DNA of 7,947 bases from contig QHYA01000220.1 of the NCBI GenBank assembly GCA_003223995.1, positions 1 through 7,947 of the forward strand, given 5' to 3'. The stretch comes from Acidobacteriota bacterium. GTDB lineage: Bacteria > Acidobacteriota > Polarisedimenticolia > QHYA01. Position 1 is the stretch's first letter; every line of letters starts with the position of its first letter. Shown in pieces: positions 1 through 6,860 of this stretch. The notes beneath the pieces are model-generated. The model made no database searches. It was not told the DNA's origin and worked only from the letters and a program-made list of their open reading frames with translations. Both the position numbers and the translations under genes were made by a program.

Positions 1-932
1 CAGGCGATCACTTTGACGGCGCTGGGGCCGACCCGCTGCGTCGAGAGGGAATCGAAGATCGAGGAGTGAGGGTTGCCGATCACGTCGCTCGAGACCAGCG
101 GCGCCGTGGAGTACTCGACGATGCCGTGCAACGAGCCTTCAGAGGCCTTGCGCACCGCCTCGTTGACCTCCTCGATGCCGGCCGGCCGCCTCAGCAGGGC
201 CGTCAGGTCCACGACCGAGCCGTCCGGCACGGGGACCCGCATCGCCAGCCCGTCGAGCCTCCCTTTCAGCTTCGGGAGGACCTCCCCGACCGCCCGCGCC
301 GCTCCGGTCGTCGTTGGGATGATGTTCTCGGCCGCTGCACGGGAACGGCGCAGGTCCTTGTGCGGGACGTCCGCCAGCCGCTGGTCGTTGGTATAAGCGT
401 GGACGGTGTTCATCAGCCCCCATTCGATGCCGAAGGATTCGTCCAATACCTTGGCGATAGGCGCCAGGCAGTTGGTCGTGCAGGAGGCATTGGAGACGAT
501 CCGGTGCTCCGGCCGCAGGAGATCCTCGTTCACCCCCAGTACGACGGTCGCGTCGATCCTGTCCTTCGCGGGGACGGTGAGGATCACCTTCCGCGCCCCG
601 GCCTCGAGGTGCTCCGCCAGCTCATCGCGCCTGCGGAACCGGCCGGTCGCCTCCACCACGATCTCGACTCCCAGATCCTTCCAGGGGATTCTCGCGGGCT
701 CCCTCTCCGACACGAGACGGATCGCCGCCCCGCCCACGATCAGGTCGTTGCCTCGGGTCGAGACGGCGTGCTTGAACCTCCTCATGACCGTGTCGTACTG
801 GAGAAGGTAGGCGAGGGTCTTGGGATCGCCGATGTCGTTTACAGCCGCAACCCGCATGCCCGGACGGGAGGCCAGTATCCGGAAGACGCTGCGGCCGATC
901 CGGCCGAAGCCGTTGATGCCGACCGTGATCAC
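1..932 (-). CDS. gap: Type I glyceraldehyde-3-phosphate dehydrogenase, canonical copy (3' end outside window)
   Basis: NAD-dependent phosphorylating GAPDH of glycolysis/gluconeogenesis, cytoplasmic. My reading of the minus strand gives 310 codons before the left edge. The sequence breaks off just before the Trp of the usual WYDNEWGY motif, so about 25 residues are missing. The Rossmann motif GFGRIGR is at residues 8-14. An Asn-Asp pair at 32-33 ends the second beta strand, the usual NAD-preferring signature. The catalytic loop NASCTTN has Cys151, and the partner is His178 in TVHAYTNDQ. The phosphate-site residues are intact: Thr209-Gly210 in PTTTG and Arg232 in AMRVP. Start: GTG at 932-930 overlaps the TGA of the upstream gap paralog by 4 nt (GTGA), with GGAG at 944-941 and an 8-nt spacer. 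An in-frame ATT lies just upstream but is less likely. It is the last gene of the operon visible here and is translationally coupled to its paralog. Confidence 0.93.
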   Translation of the reverse strand, partial: MITVGINGFGRIGRSVFRILASRPGMRVAAVNDIGDPKTLAYLLQYDTVMRRFKHAVSTRGNDLIVGGAAIRLVSEREPARIPWKDLGVEIVVEATGRFRRRDELAEHLEAGARKVILTVPAKDRIDATVVLGVNEDLLRPEHRIVSNASCTTNCLAPIAKVLDESFGIEWGLMNTVHAYTNDQRLADVPHKDLRRSRAAAENIIPTTTGAARAVGEVLPKLKGRLDGLAMRVPVPDGSVVDLTALLRRPAGIEEVNEAVRKASEGSLHGIVEYSTAPLVSSDVIGNPHSSIFDSLSTQRVGPSAVKVIA

Positions 933-1963
933 AATGCGCGCTCCACGCGCGACTGCCGGACGGGGGCACCGGCAAGGCGGTGGACGAGGTCCAGGGCGCG
1001 GTTGGCGTAGCCCCAGCCGTTGTCGAACCAGACGAGCACCCGCAGCAGGCCCTCCCCGAGGACCTGCGTCGCGAGGGAATCGAAGACCCCTGAGTGAGGA
1101 TTGAGGATCACGTCGCTGCTGACGATCGGGTCCTCCTCGTACTCGATGATGCCGGAGAGAGGGCCGGCCGCCGCGTCCCGGACGACGTCGTTGGCGGCGC
1201 CGGCGGTGCAGGGCCGCTCGAGCTGGACCACGAGGTCCACGACCGAGCCGTCCGGCACGGGCACGTTCATCGCGATCCCACCCAGCTTGCCTGCAAGACC
1301 AGGAATCAGTTTCATGAGCATCTCGTGCGCGCGTGTCTCGGTCGGGATGATGTTCTCGGCGGCCGCCCGCGAGCGACGAAGGTCGTCGGCAGGGACATCG
1401 GCGAGCCGCTGGTCGTTCGTGTAGGCGTGAACGGTCGTCAGGAACCCCTGGCGGATGCCGAACGTCTCGTGCAGAAGCCGCACCAGCGGCCCCGCCGCAT
1501 TGGACGTACAGGAGCCGTTCGAGATGATCCGGTGGCGAGGAGAAAGGTCCCGCTCGTTGACCCCGAAGATGACGGTGATGTCGGGCTCCTCTGTGGGCGG
1601 GGCGCAGACGATGACGTGGCGCGCCCCGGCCGCCAGGTGCCTTTCCAGCTCCGAGAGGGAGCGGTGCCTCGCCGTTGCCTCGATGACGAACTCGACCCCC
1701 AGCCCCTTCCAGTCCGCATCCCCCGGCTCTCGCCCGGAGAGCATCCTCACCTCGCGCCCTCCGGCGATCATCGTGTCCCCCTTCAGGGCGACCGGCCCGG
1801 GAAAGCGGCCCAGCACCGTGTCGAAACGCAGCAGGTACTGCAGCGCCGCGTGGTCGGCCACGTCGTTGATCGCCGCCACCTGGATGTCGTCGCGCTGGCT
1901 GAGGATGCGGAAGATGTTCCTTCCGATCCTTCCGAAACCCATCAGCCCGATGCGGATGGTCAT
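929..1963 (-). CDS. Divergent GAPDH-family dehydrogenase with altered phosphate site
   Basis: A 344-residue protein of full family length. It keeps GFGRIGR (9-15), Asn33-Asp34, the nucleophile Cys152 in NGSCTSN, His179 in TVHAYTNDQ, and the C-terminal DNxWGY/NR motif. A dehydrogenase acting through a thiohemiacetal is therefore expected. It departs from the family at phosphate-binding positions: the usual TTTG is TETR (Arg211 replaces Gly), and the usual Arg in AFRVP is Asn233 (AMNVP). Other changes are CTTNC to CTSNA, the central ATG to ATA, and DNEW to DNGW. E. coli erythrose-4-phosphate dehydrogenase (Epd) also carries a basic residue at the TTTG glycine but keeps the RVP arginine, so this is not simply Epd. 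Start: ATG at 1963-1961 with GGAGG at 1974-1970 and a 6-nt spacer. The gene lies 18 nt after the ABC ATPase gene and overlaps the next gap gene by 4 nt. The substrate is unknown; a specialised GAPDH is the safe call. Confidence 0.88.
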   Translation of the reverse strand: MTIRIGLMGFGRIGRNIFRILSQRDDIQVAAINDVADHAALQYLLRFDTVLGRFPGPVALKGDTMIAGGREVRMLSGREPGDADWKGLGVEFVIEATARHRSLSELERHLAAGARHVIVCAPPTEEPDITVIFGVNERDLSPRHRIISNGSCTSNAAGPLVRLLHETFGIRQGFLTTVHAYTNDQRLADVPADDLRRSRAAAENIIPTETRAHEMLMKLIPGLAGKLGGIAMNVPVPDGSVVDLVVQLERPCTAGAANDVVRDAAAGPLSGIIEYEEDPIVSSDVILNPHSGVFDSLATQVLGEGLLRVLVWFDNGWGYANRALDLVHRLAGAPVRQSRVERAL

Positions 1964-1969
1964 CGGCTG

Positions 1970-1974
1970 CCTCC
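1970..1974 (-). promoter_or_regulatory. Ribosome binding site of divergent gap gene
   Basis: GGAGG on the minus strand lies 6 nt ahead of the ATG at 1963, inside the 18-nt gap after the ATPase gene. It is the best Shine-Dalgarno sequence in the operon. It supports independent loading of ribosomes on the gap pair at a point where stop/start overlap coupling is lost. Confidence 0.7.
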
Positions 1975-1981
1975 GTTCAAT

Positions 1982-3070
1982 TCAAGCGAGCTTCGAAGCC
2001 TCGCGACAGCAGGGCCCGGACGGGATCGCGTGCCCATGAGGGCATTCGTGGGGGTGGCCGAGGAAGGCACAGATCGAGTCGGTCACGTCGGGAGAGAGGA
2101 TGTGCTCGAAGTAGCACGCCTCCTCTTCGACCTTCGCCTCGTCCATCTGGAAGGTCTCAGAGAAGAGCTTCTCAGCGAGCCGGTGCCTGCGGATGAGCAG
2201 CTCCGCCCGCCGCCCTCCTTCGGGGGTGAACCCCGGCCTTCCATTGTCGAACGCCACGAGGTTCTTCCTCACCATCTGCTCCAGCAGACTCGTTCGGGAG
2301 AGCATCGCTCCCCGCGCGCAGACCTCGGGAGGGATCTGGTGCCCCTCCCGGACCAGGAACAGGTATTCGAGCACCTCGTCGACGTCCTCGTCCTCCTGAG
2401 AGGGGGTCAGATGGAAGCCGGCCAACCTGCCGTGCTCGAGCTGGATCTGCCGGTGGGCCTGGGCGCCGATGGTCAGGTCGTGAGTCACCATCACGACCGT
2501 CTGGCCCGCATCGTTCATCCTCTGGAAGAGGTCCATGACGATCCGCTCGTTTTCCTCGTCCAGGTTGCCGGTCGGCTCGTCGGCGAGCAACAGGCTCGGC
2601 TCGTTGATCAGGGCCCGCGCGATGCAGACCCGCTGCTTCTCTCCCCCCGACAGCTCCGATGGAAGATGCCGCAGGCGGTCCCCCAGCCCGACCCGCCGCA
2701 GCGCTTCCTCGGCCTCCGCCTCGTCGGCGAGGCTGTGGATGTACTGGGCCAGCATGACGTTCTCGACGGCCGTGAGATACGGGATGAGGTGGAACTGCTG
2801 GAAGACGAGGCCGACCTTGTCGCGGCGGTAGCGGATCAGCTCCGGACGGGAGCATCGCGTGAGGTCCTGACCATCCACGATGACGCTCCCCTCGTCCGGA
2901 AGATCGAGCCCTCCGAGCAGGTTGAGAAGGGTCGTCTTCCCGGAGCCGGAAGGGCCCATGATCGCCACCCACTCCGCCCTCTCGATCTCCAGGCTGACGC
3001 CCTGAAGGGCGAAGACACCGGCGTCGTACCGGCGGGTCACCTTCTCTACGATGACGAAGGCCAACCTCAC
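1982..3070 (-). CDS. ABC transporter ATPase (LolD/MacB type) fused to a DtxR/MntR-like metal-sensor domain
   Basis: 362 residues from the GTG at 3070. Residues 1 to about 217 are a complete ABC ATPase: Walker A GPSGSGKT (39-46), Q-loop at 91-92, signature LSGGE (140-144), Walker B LLLADEP (160-166), D-loop, and H-loop His197. This domain should power the two MacB-like permeases encoded just upstream. Residues 220-355 read as an iron-dependent repressor: LTPSQED opening, a somewhat short winged-helix segment (about 245-285), then the dimerisation/metal domain RRHRLAE...EEEACYFEH and a tail CPHGHAIPSGPCC. Against DtxR, the site 1 ligands H79 and E83 match His296 and Glu300, while H98 is Glu315. 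The site 2 ligands C102, E105 and H106 match Cys319, Glu322 and His323. Glu232 and Glu235 sit where MntR has D8 and E11. There is no SH3 domain. Start: GTG overlaps the previous TGA (GTGA). A TTG at 3064 has a better-placed AGGAG (7-nt spacer) and is an equal alternative. The in-frame extension to 3142 is unlikely. Confidence 0.9.
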   Translation of the reverse strand: MRLAFVIVEKVTRRYDAGVFALQGVSLEIERAEWVAIMGPSGSGKTTLLNLLGGLDLPDEGSVIVDGQDLTRCSRPELIRYRRDKVGLVFQQFHLIPYLTAVENVMLAQYIHSLADEAEAEEALRRVGLGDRLRHLPSELSGGEKQRVCIARALINEPSLLLADEPTGNLDEENERIVMDLFQRMNDAGQTVVMVTHDLTIGAQAHRQIQLEHGRLAGFHLTPSQEDEDVDEVLEYLFLVREGHQIPPEVCARGAMLSRTSLLEQMVRKNLVAFDNGRPGFTPEGGRRAELLIRRHRLAEKLFSETFQMDEAKVEEEACYFEHILSPDVTDSICAFLGHPHECPHGHAIPSGPCCREASKLA

Positions 3071-4245
3071 TCTCCTCTCAGAACGGCAGCGGGCTGGATC
3101 GACAGCGCCCGGCGCAGCGGCGGGAGCACGCCCAGCCAGCACAGGATGACGGCGAGCCCCACGACAACGGGCAGCACCTCCGGCCTGGGATCGACTGCCG
3201 CGCCGAAAAGCTGGTATCCGACCAGCCGAGCGTTCAGGACGCCCACGCAGTAGCCGAGCACCCCTCCGGCCAGCCCGAGCAGTGTCGCCTCACCCAGCAG
3301 CATGAGGACGATCTCGACGTCCCCGGCCCCCAGCGAGCGCATCAGCGCGATCTCGGGCTCGCGCTCGACGACCACGGAGATGAGGTTGGTCATGACGCAC
3401 AGGCCCGACAGGACGAAGATCAACCCGCTGAGCATCGTCATCATGAGGTCGAGTTTTCCCAAGAGGCGCCCTTCCGCATGGGCGACCTGACGCAGGGGGC
3501 GTGCTTCGACTCCGATTCCAGCGGCGTTGATACGCCGGGCCGCCTCTTCCACTGCCTCCGGGCCTCCCTCGAGCCTCGCCACCAGGACCGAGGTGACCGT
3601 CCCGAGGCCAGTCATCTCCCGCAGCGTGTCCATCGGGACGAAGACCTGTTCCTCCTCCGATTCCCCTGTCCTCACCACCCCCGAGACCTTGAACGGGACG
3701 TGCCCGGAGACGCCCGTATCGAGCCGGACGACATCTCCGGGGCGGACCTTGAGCCTCCGGGCAAGCATCGAGCCCAGCAGGCACGGTTCTTCGGCGCGTG
3801 TTTTTCTTGAGGAGGAAGCGGGCCAGGCTCCCTCCACGCTCCAGTACGAGAAGAGACTCTTCTCGGCGTCGCCGAAACGGATCCCGACGATAGTCAGCCC
3901 GTGCGAGCCCATGCGACATGTCGCGTACAGAATCGGCGCCCAGGGAGCGGGGCTGACGACTCGATCCACGGCCCGCGCTTGCGAGTCGCTCATCCGCGGC
4001 GGGGACGCGAAAACCGCGCCGGACACCTCGGGAGAGACGATGAGGTTCGGACCGTAGGACCGCAGCTCCTGCGACATCTTCCTCCCGACGTCCGCCCGCA
4101 GCGCGAGGGCCATCGCCGTGACGGAGACCCCGACGATGACCGACAGCAGGGCCAGCGAGAAGTTCCAGGCCCTCAGGTCGAGCGAGCGGACCAGGAAGCG
4201 GACCGAGGTGAGAAGCCGCCTATGGCGGCGCCGCTTGTCGATCAT
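3067..4245 (-). CDS. MacB/FtsX-type ABC transporter permease (second of the pair)
   Basis: 392-residue inner-membrane permease. Architecture: basic cytoplasmic N-terminus, TM1 at about 28-49, a periplasmic domain at about 50-262, then three FtsX-type segments at about 268-294, 311-338 and 356-375, ending in PAAVLRGE. The EIALMRSLGAG stretch (298-308) after TM2 is the usual cytoplasmic loop of the FtsX/MacB fold. The motif RSYGPNLIV (62-70) matches RSFGANLVV in the neighbouring permease, and both share an LF(S/P)(Y/F)W(S/T)VEG block, so the two are diverged tandem duplicates that probably form a heterodimer. In FTR1/P19-type loci such permease pairs accompany the iron permease. Their exact substrate is not established, and MacB-like systems often do mechanical work in the periplasm rather than transport across the membrane. 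Start: ATG at 4245 overlaps the previous TGA (ATGA), with GGAGG 10 nt upstream. A longer in-frame start at 4308 would lie deep inside the upstream gene. Confidence 0.9.
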   Translation of the reverse strand: MIDKRRRHRRLLTSVRFLVRSLDLRAWNFSLALLSVIVGVSVTAMALALRADVGRKMSQELRSYGPNLIVSPEVSGAVFASPPRMSDSQARAVDRVVSPAPWAPILYATCRMGSHGLTIVGIRFGDAEKSLFSYWSVEGAWPASSSRKTRAEEPCLLGSMLARRLKVRPGDVVRLDTGVSGHVPFKVSGVVRTGESEEEQVFVPMDTLREMTGLGTVTSVLVARLEGGPEAVEEAARRINAAGIGVEARPLRQVAHAEGRLLGKLDLMMTMLSGLIFVLSGLCVMTNLISVVVEREPEIALMRSLGAGDVEIVLMLLGEATLLGLAGGVLGYCVGVLNARLVGYQLFGAAVDPRPEVLPVVVGLAVILCWLGVLPPLRRALSIQPAAVLRGE

Positions 4246-5528
4246 CCCCGCAGTACCTCCGCCGAACGGAGACGCGCGATCCGGCGCACCGGGACCGCGC
4301 AGCCGCACAGCGTGATGAGCAGCGCCGCTCCGACAGCGACCAGCAGCGACAGCCCCTTCATCGATCCCGGCGCACCGAATACGGACAGGGCGATGGCGCG
4401 CGAGAGCACCAGCCCGAGCAGGCCTCCCAGGAGGCCGCCGGCAAGACCGATGACCGCTGCTTCGGCCAGGAACAACGTGATGACCCCTCCGTCGCCGGCT
4501 CCCAGTGCCTTGAGCAGGCCGATCTCCGCCCGCCTCTCGAGCACGCCCGTGGTCAGGGCGCTTGTCACCGTCAGCGCGGAGCCAAGGGCCGCCATCAGGG
4601 TGATCATCGCCATGAGGCTACCGATCTTCCCCAGGACCTTCCCCTCGGAGTCGGCCACGCGGCGGATCGGCAGAACCTCCGAGCTGGGGAGGGCGTTGCC
4701 GATCGCGGATGCGATCGAGCTGACGAACGGTGTGCAGCTCCACTTCTCGAACTCAGCGGGAGGAAGGTCGCGGGGGTCCTTCGCCAGCCTTTCGTAAACG
4801 GCGTTCTCGGGCGTGGTCAGCGCGCTGACAAGGATCCTGTCCACCTTGGCCTGCAGATCGGCGAGCGCTTGCGCGGTCTCGAGAGGAACGAGAAGAAGGC
4901 CGTCTTCCTCCCCTCCCGTCGAGAGCAATCCGGTGATCCGCAGCGAGCGCTCGGCGCGCCCGGCTCCTTCCAGCCGGATCGTGGACCCGGGCCGGAGGCG
5001 GAAGGCCTCCGCCAGAGAGCGCCCGGCCAGCGCGACGTTCTCTTTCGGTCCGGCCAGATCATCCGGCCAGTCTCCCTCGACGGTCCAGAAAGGAAAGAGG
5101 CTGCGGCATCCGGCGACGATCTTCTGGCCACCATCCAGAGCGATCCTTCGGTCGAACCAGGTGCCACGAACCAGGACCGGGCGTCCTGCAAGCCGGGCAG
5201 GCGCATCCAGGAAGGGAGCGAAAGCGAGGATGTTGTTCTTCCAGAAGTTCTGCTTGACTTTCAGGATGTCAGCGGAGGAGAGGTACGATCGGCCCCGCAG
5301 GGCTGTCAGGTCCTCTCCGGCCATCAGCACCCGGCTTCCCCCGCCCGCGGGCAGCACCACGAGGTTCGCTCCGAAGCTTCTCAGCTCACGAGAGACCTTG
5401 TCGCCGACATCGAGGGCGACGTTCGCCAGCGCCGCCGCGACCGCGGTGCCGAAGGCCACGGCGGCGAGAGCGATGGCTTTGCGCCGCTTCTGGCGCCGGA
5501 AGGATTCCCGGAGGATGCGGCCGATCAT
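4242..5528 (-). CDS. MacB/FtsX-type ABC transporter permease (first of the pair)
   Basis: 428 residues. A basic N-terminus (SFRRQKRRK) is followed by TM1 at about 18-39, a periplasmic domain with RSFGANLVVLP (50-60) and LFPFWTVEGDW (144-154), and a C-terminal FtsX unit with segments at about 303-328, 346-376 and 393-411. The cytoplasmic-loop sequence ERRAEIGLLKALGAG (331-345) is typical of the family. It is about 35 residues longer than its partner, mainly because of a segment at about 245-290 containing WSCTPFVSSI, which the partner lacks. The lone Cys265 there faces the periplasm in the predicted topology. Start: ATG at 5528 overlaps the FTR1 stop by 4 nt (ATGA), with a weak GAGAG upstream. 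The in-frame extension to 5639 has no support and would overlap FTR1 more. It acts with the following permease and the fused ATPase. Confidence 0.9.
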   Translation of the reverse strand: MIGRILRESFRRQKRRKAIALAAVAFGTAVAAALANVALDVGDKVSRELRSFGANLVVLPAGGGSRVLMAGEDLTALRGRSYLSSADILKVKQNFWKNNILAFAPFLDAPARLAGRPVLVRGTWFDRRIALDGGQKIVAGCRSLFPFWTVEGDWPDDLAGPKENVALAGRSLAEAFRLRPGSTIRLEGAGRAERSLRITGLLSTGGEEDGLLLVPLETAQALADLQAKVDRILVSALTTPENAVYERLAKDPRDLPPAEFEKWSCTPFVSSIASAIGNALPSSEVLPIRRVADSEGKVLGKIGSLMAMITLMAALGSALTVTSALTTGVLERRAEIGLLKALGAGDGGVITLFLAEAAVIGLAGGLLGGLLGLVLSRAIALSVFGAPGSMKGLSLLVAVGAALLITLCGCAVPVRRIARLRSAEVLRG

Positions 5529-6823
5529 TTCGCTCTCGAGGCAGCCTCGCGGAAGACCGGCGCCATCGCCTGAAGGTCCGCCATGGAAACCCTGATCTCC
5601 TGTCCCTGCTGGCGAGAGGCAAGGGGAATCGGGTTGCACCCGCCGCCGAAGCCGATGGTGGCCGGCGCGATGTCCGCGGCACAGGTGATGCAGACCAGCC
5701 GCCCCTTCTCCTCGATGTATCCCGCCCCGCCGCAGATCTGGCAGGCGTCGAAAGAGGTCGCGAGTCGTCCCGCTTCCCCTTTCATGACCAAGAAGCGCAC
5801 GGCGGTGCCTTCCACGAGGACCCCGAATCGATGGAGGTGCCCGTCATCGAGTCCGGCGATGGGCAGCCGCAGTTCGGCGGAGGAGGGCTGCAGGATCGCC
5901 GGCGGATCCACCTGGCGGGGAAGGCGCGTGTAGGCGTAGGAGCCGGTCAAGGAGACGATGACGAGAAGCCCGGCCGAGCACGCAAGCACGCGCCAGAGTC
6001 TTTCGGTTCGCGCCTTCGCGAGAAGCTTCCTTCGCTCGGGGGCCGAAAGCGTCCGTCCGGGTGGGCTCGTCCGCTCCGGCGGCACGGCCCGACCACGGCC
6101 AGGTATGAGCAGCAGCAGGAGCGGGATCGCCAGCAGCGCCGCGATGAACAGCGCCTGCGCCCTCACGACAGGACCCACGATCTGCATCTCCCGGCGGCCG
6201 AGGGGAAGGATGCCGCCTTCGGCCAGCTCGTGCGCTCCTCCCAGCAGGAGCTGTGCCGCGAAGACGCACAGCACGAGGCCGGTGATCTTGAAGAAACGAC
6301 CGAGATCTACGAGCACGGATCCTTTCACGAAGGCGACGCCAAAGAGCACCGCGAGGGCGATCCCCGTGACGCCTCCGACGAAAGCCAGGAGCGCGTCCGA
6401 AGTCAGATTGACAGCCGCGAGCAGGAGGACGGTCTCCATCCCCTCCCGGAAGACCATCAGGAAGGCGAATGCGAAAACTCCTGCTGCTGCCGCCGCTCGG
6501 GCATCTCGGGAGACCAACCGCCCCACCTTCGCCTCGATCTGTCCTTTGAGCCTCCGGCCGTGGTGGGCCATCCAGGCGACCATCGTGAGGACCATGACGG
6601 CCGCGGCGATCATGAGCGCCCCTTCCGTGATCTCCTCGTTGAGCGGAAGCTTGCTCAGGGCGAAGGCGCCCGCGAGGCTCGCGATGACGGCCGCGGCGAG
6701 GCCGGAATAGACGAACCCGGCGAGATTCTCGCGCCCGCTCTGTTTCAGGTAAACGAGGATGATCCCGACGGCGAGCGCGGCTTCGATCCCCTCTCTTAGC
6801 GTGATGACGAGCGACTCGAGCAC
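5525..6823 (-). CDS. FTR1-family iron permease fused to a DUF2318-like Cys-rich domain
   Basis: 432-residue inner-membrane protein. The N-terminal part (1-240) is an FTR1/EfeU-type permease with both REXXE iron-coordinating motifs: REGIE at 10-14 in TM1 and REGME at 126-130 in a central helix. Hydrophobic segments lie near 5-26, 34-56, 66-85, 110-135, 142-165, 178-195 and 217-240. After a basic linker, another helix (about 278-296) leads to a soluble, presumably periplasmic domain. That domain carries CQICGG (Cys361, Cys364), CITC (Cys378, Cys381) and GGGCNPIP (Cys396), the pattern of DUF2318. In Campylobacter-type P19 loci these are separate proteins; here they are one. The five cysteines could bind metal or take part in redox handling of iron, but this is not proven. 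Start: GTG at 6823, chosen because it places REGIE at the expected N-terminal position. A weak GGGAAG lies about 9 nt upstream. The gene lies 37 nt after fur. Confidence 0.92.
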   Translation of the reverse strand: MLESLVITLREGIEAALAVGIILVYLKQSGRENLAGFVYSGLAAAVIASLAGAFALSKLPLNEEITEGALMIAAAVMVLTMVAWMAHHGRRLKGQIEAKVGRLVSRDARAAAAAGVFAFAFLMVFREGMETVLLLAAVNLTSDALLAFVGGVTGIALAVLFGVAFVKGSVLVDLGRFFKITGLVLCVFAAQLLLGGAHELAEGGILPLGRREMQIVGPVVRAQALFIAALLAIPLLLLLIPGRGRAVPPERTSPPGRTLSAPERRKLLAKARTERLWRVLACSAGLLVIVSLTGSYAYTRLPRQVDPPAILQPSSAELRLPIAGLDDGHLHRFGVLVEGTAVRFLVMKGEAGRLATSFDACQICGGAGYIEEKGRLVCITCAADIAPATIGFGGGCNPIPLASRQQGQEIRVSMADLQAMAPVFREAASRAK

Positions 6824-6860
6824 GATCTGTTCTTCCCGTGCCTTCTGGAGCGAGGGCCGC

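Noticed and set aside
2400..2440. ATPase-DtxR junction as a sequencing frameshift joining two genes
   Set aside because: Both halves are in the same frame with no stop and no homopolymer at the join, and no separate start codon with a ribosome binding site was seen for the DtxR-like part. It cannot be fully excluded without homologues, which is noted in the finding.
3071..3142. Longer in-frame start for the ATPase-sensor gene at 3142
   Set aside because: The added residues lie inside the end of the permease gene, are unlike ABC ATPase N-termini, and the GTG/TTG starts at 3070/3064 sit beside AGGAG with a stop/start overlap.
1094..3253. Very long plus-strand open frame (about 719 codons) antisense to gap and the ATPase
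   Set aside because: It spans two well-supported genes on the other strand, shows no family motifs, and is the usual third-position GC artefact. The same applies to the long plus-strand frames at 66-1010, 3901-4797, 4869-5573, 5831-6799 and 6759-7541.
6824..6860. Possible terminator or promoter between fur and the FTR1 gene
   Set aside because: Only 37 nt, with no hairpin plus T-run on the minus strand and no paired -35/-10 elements.
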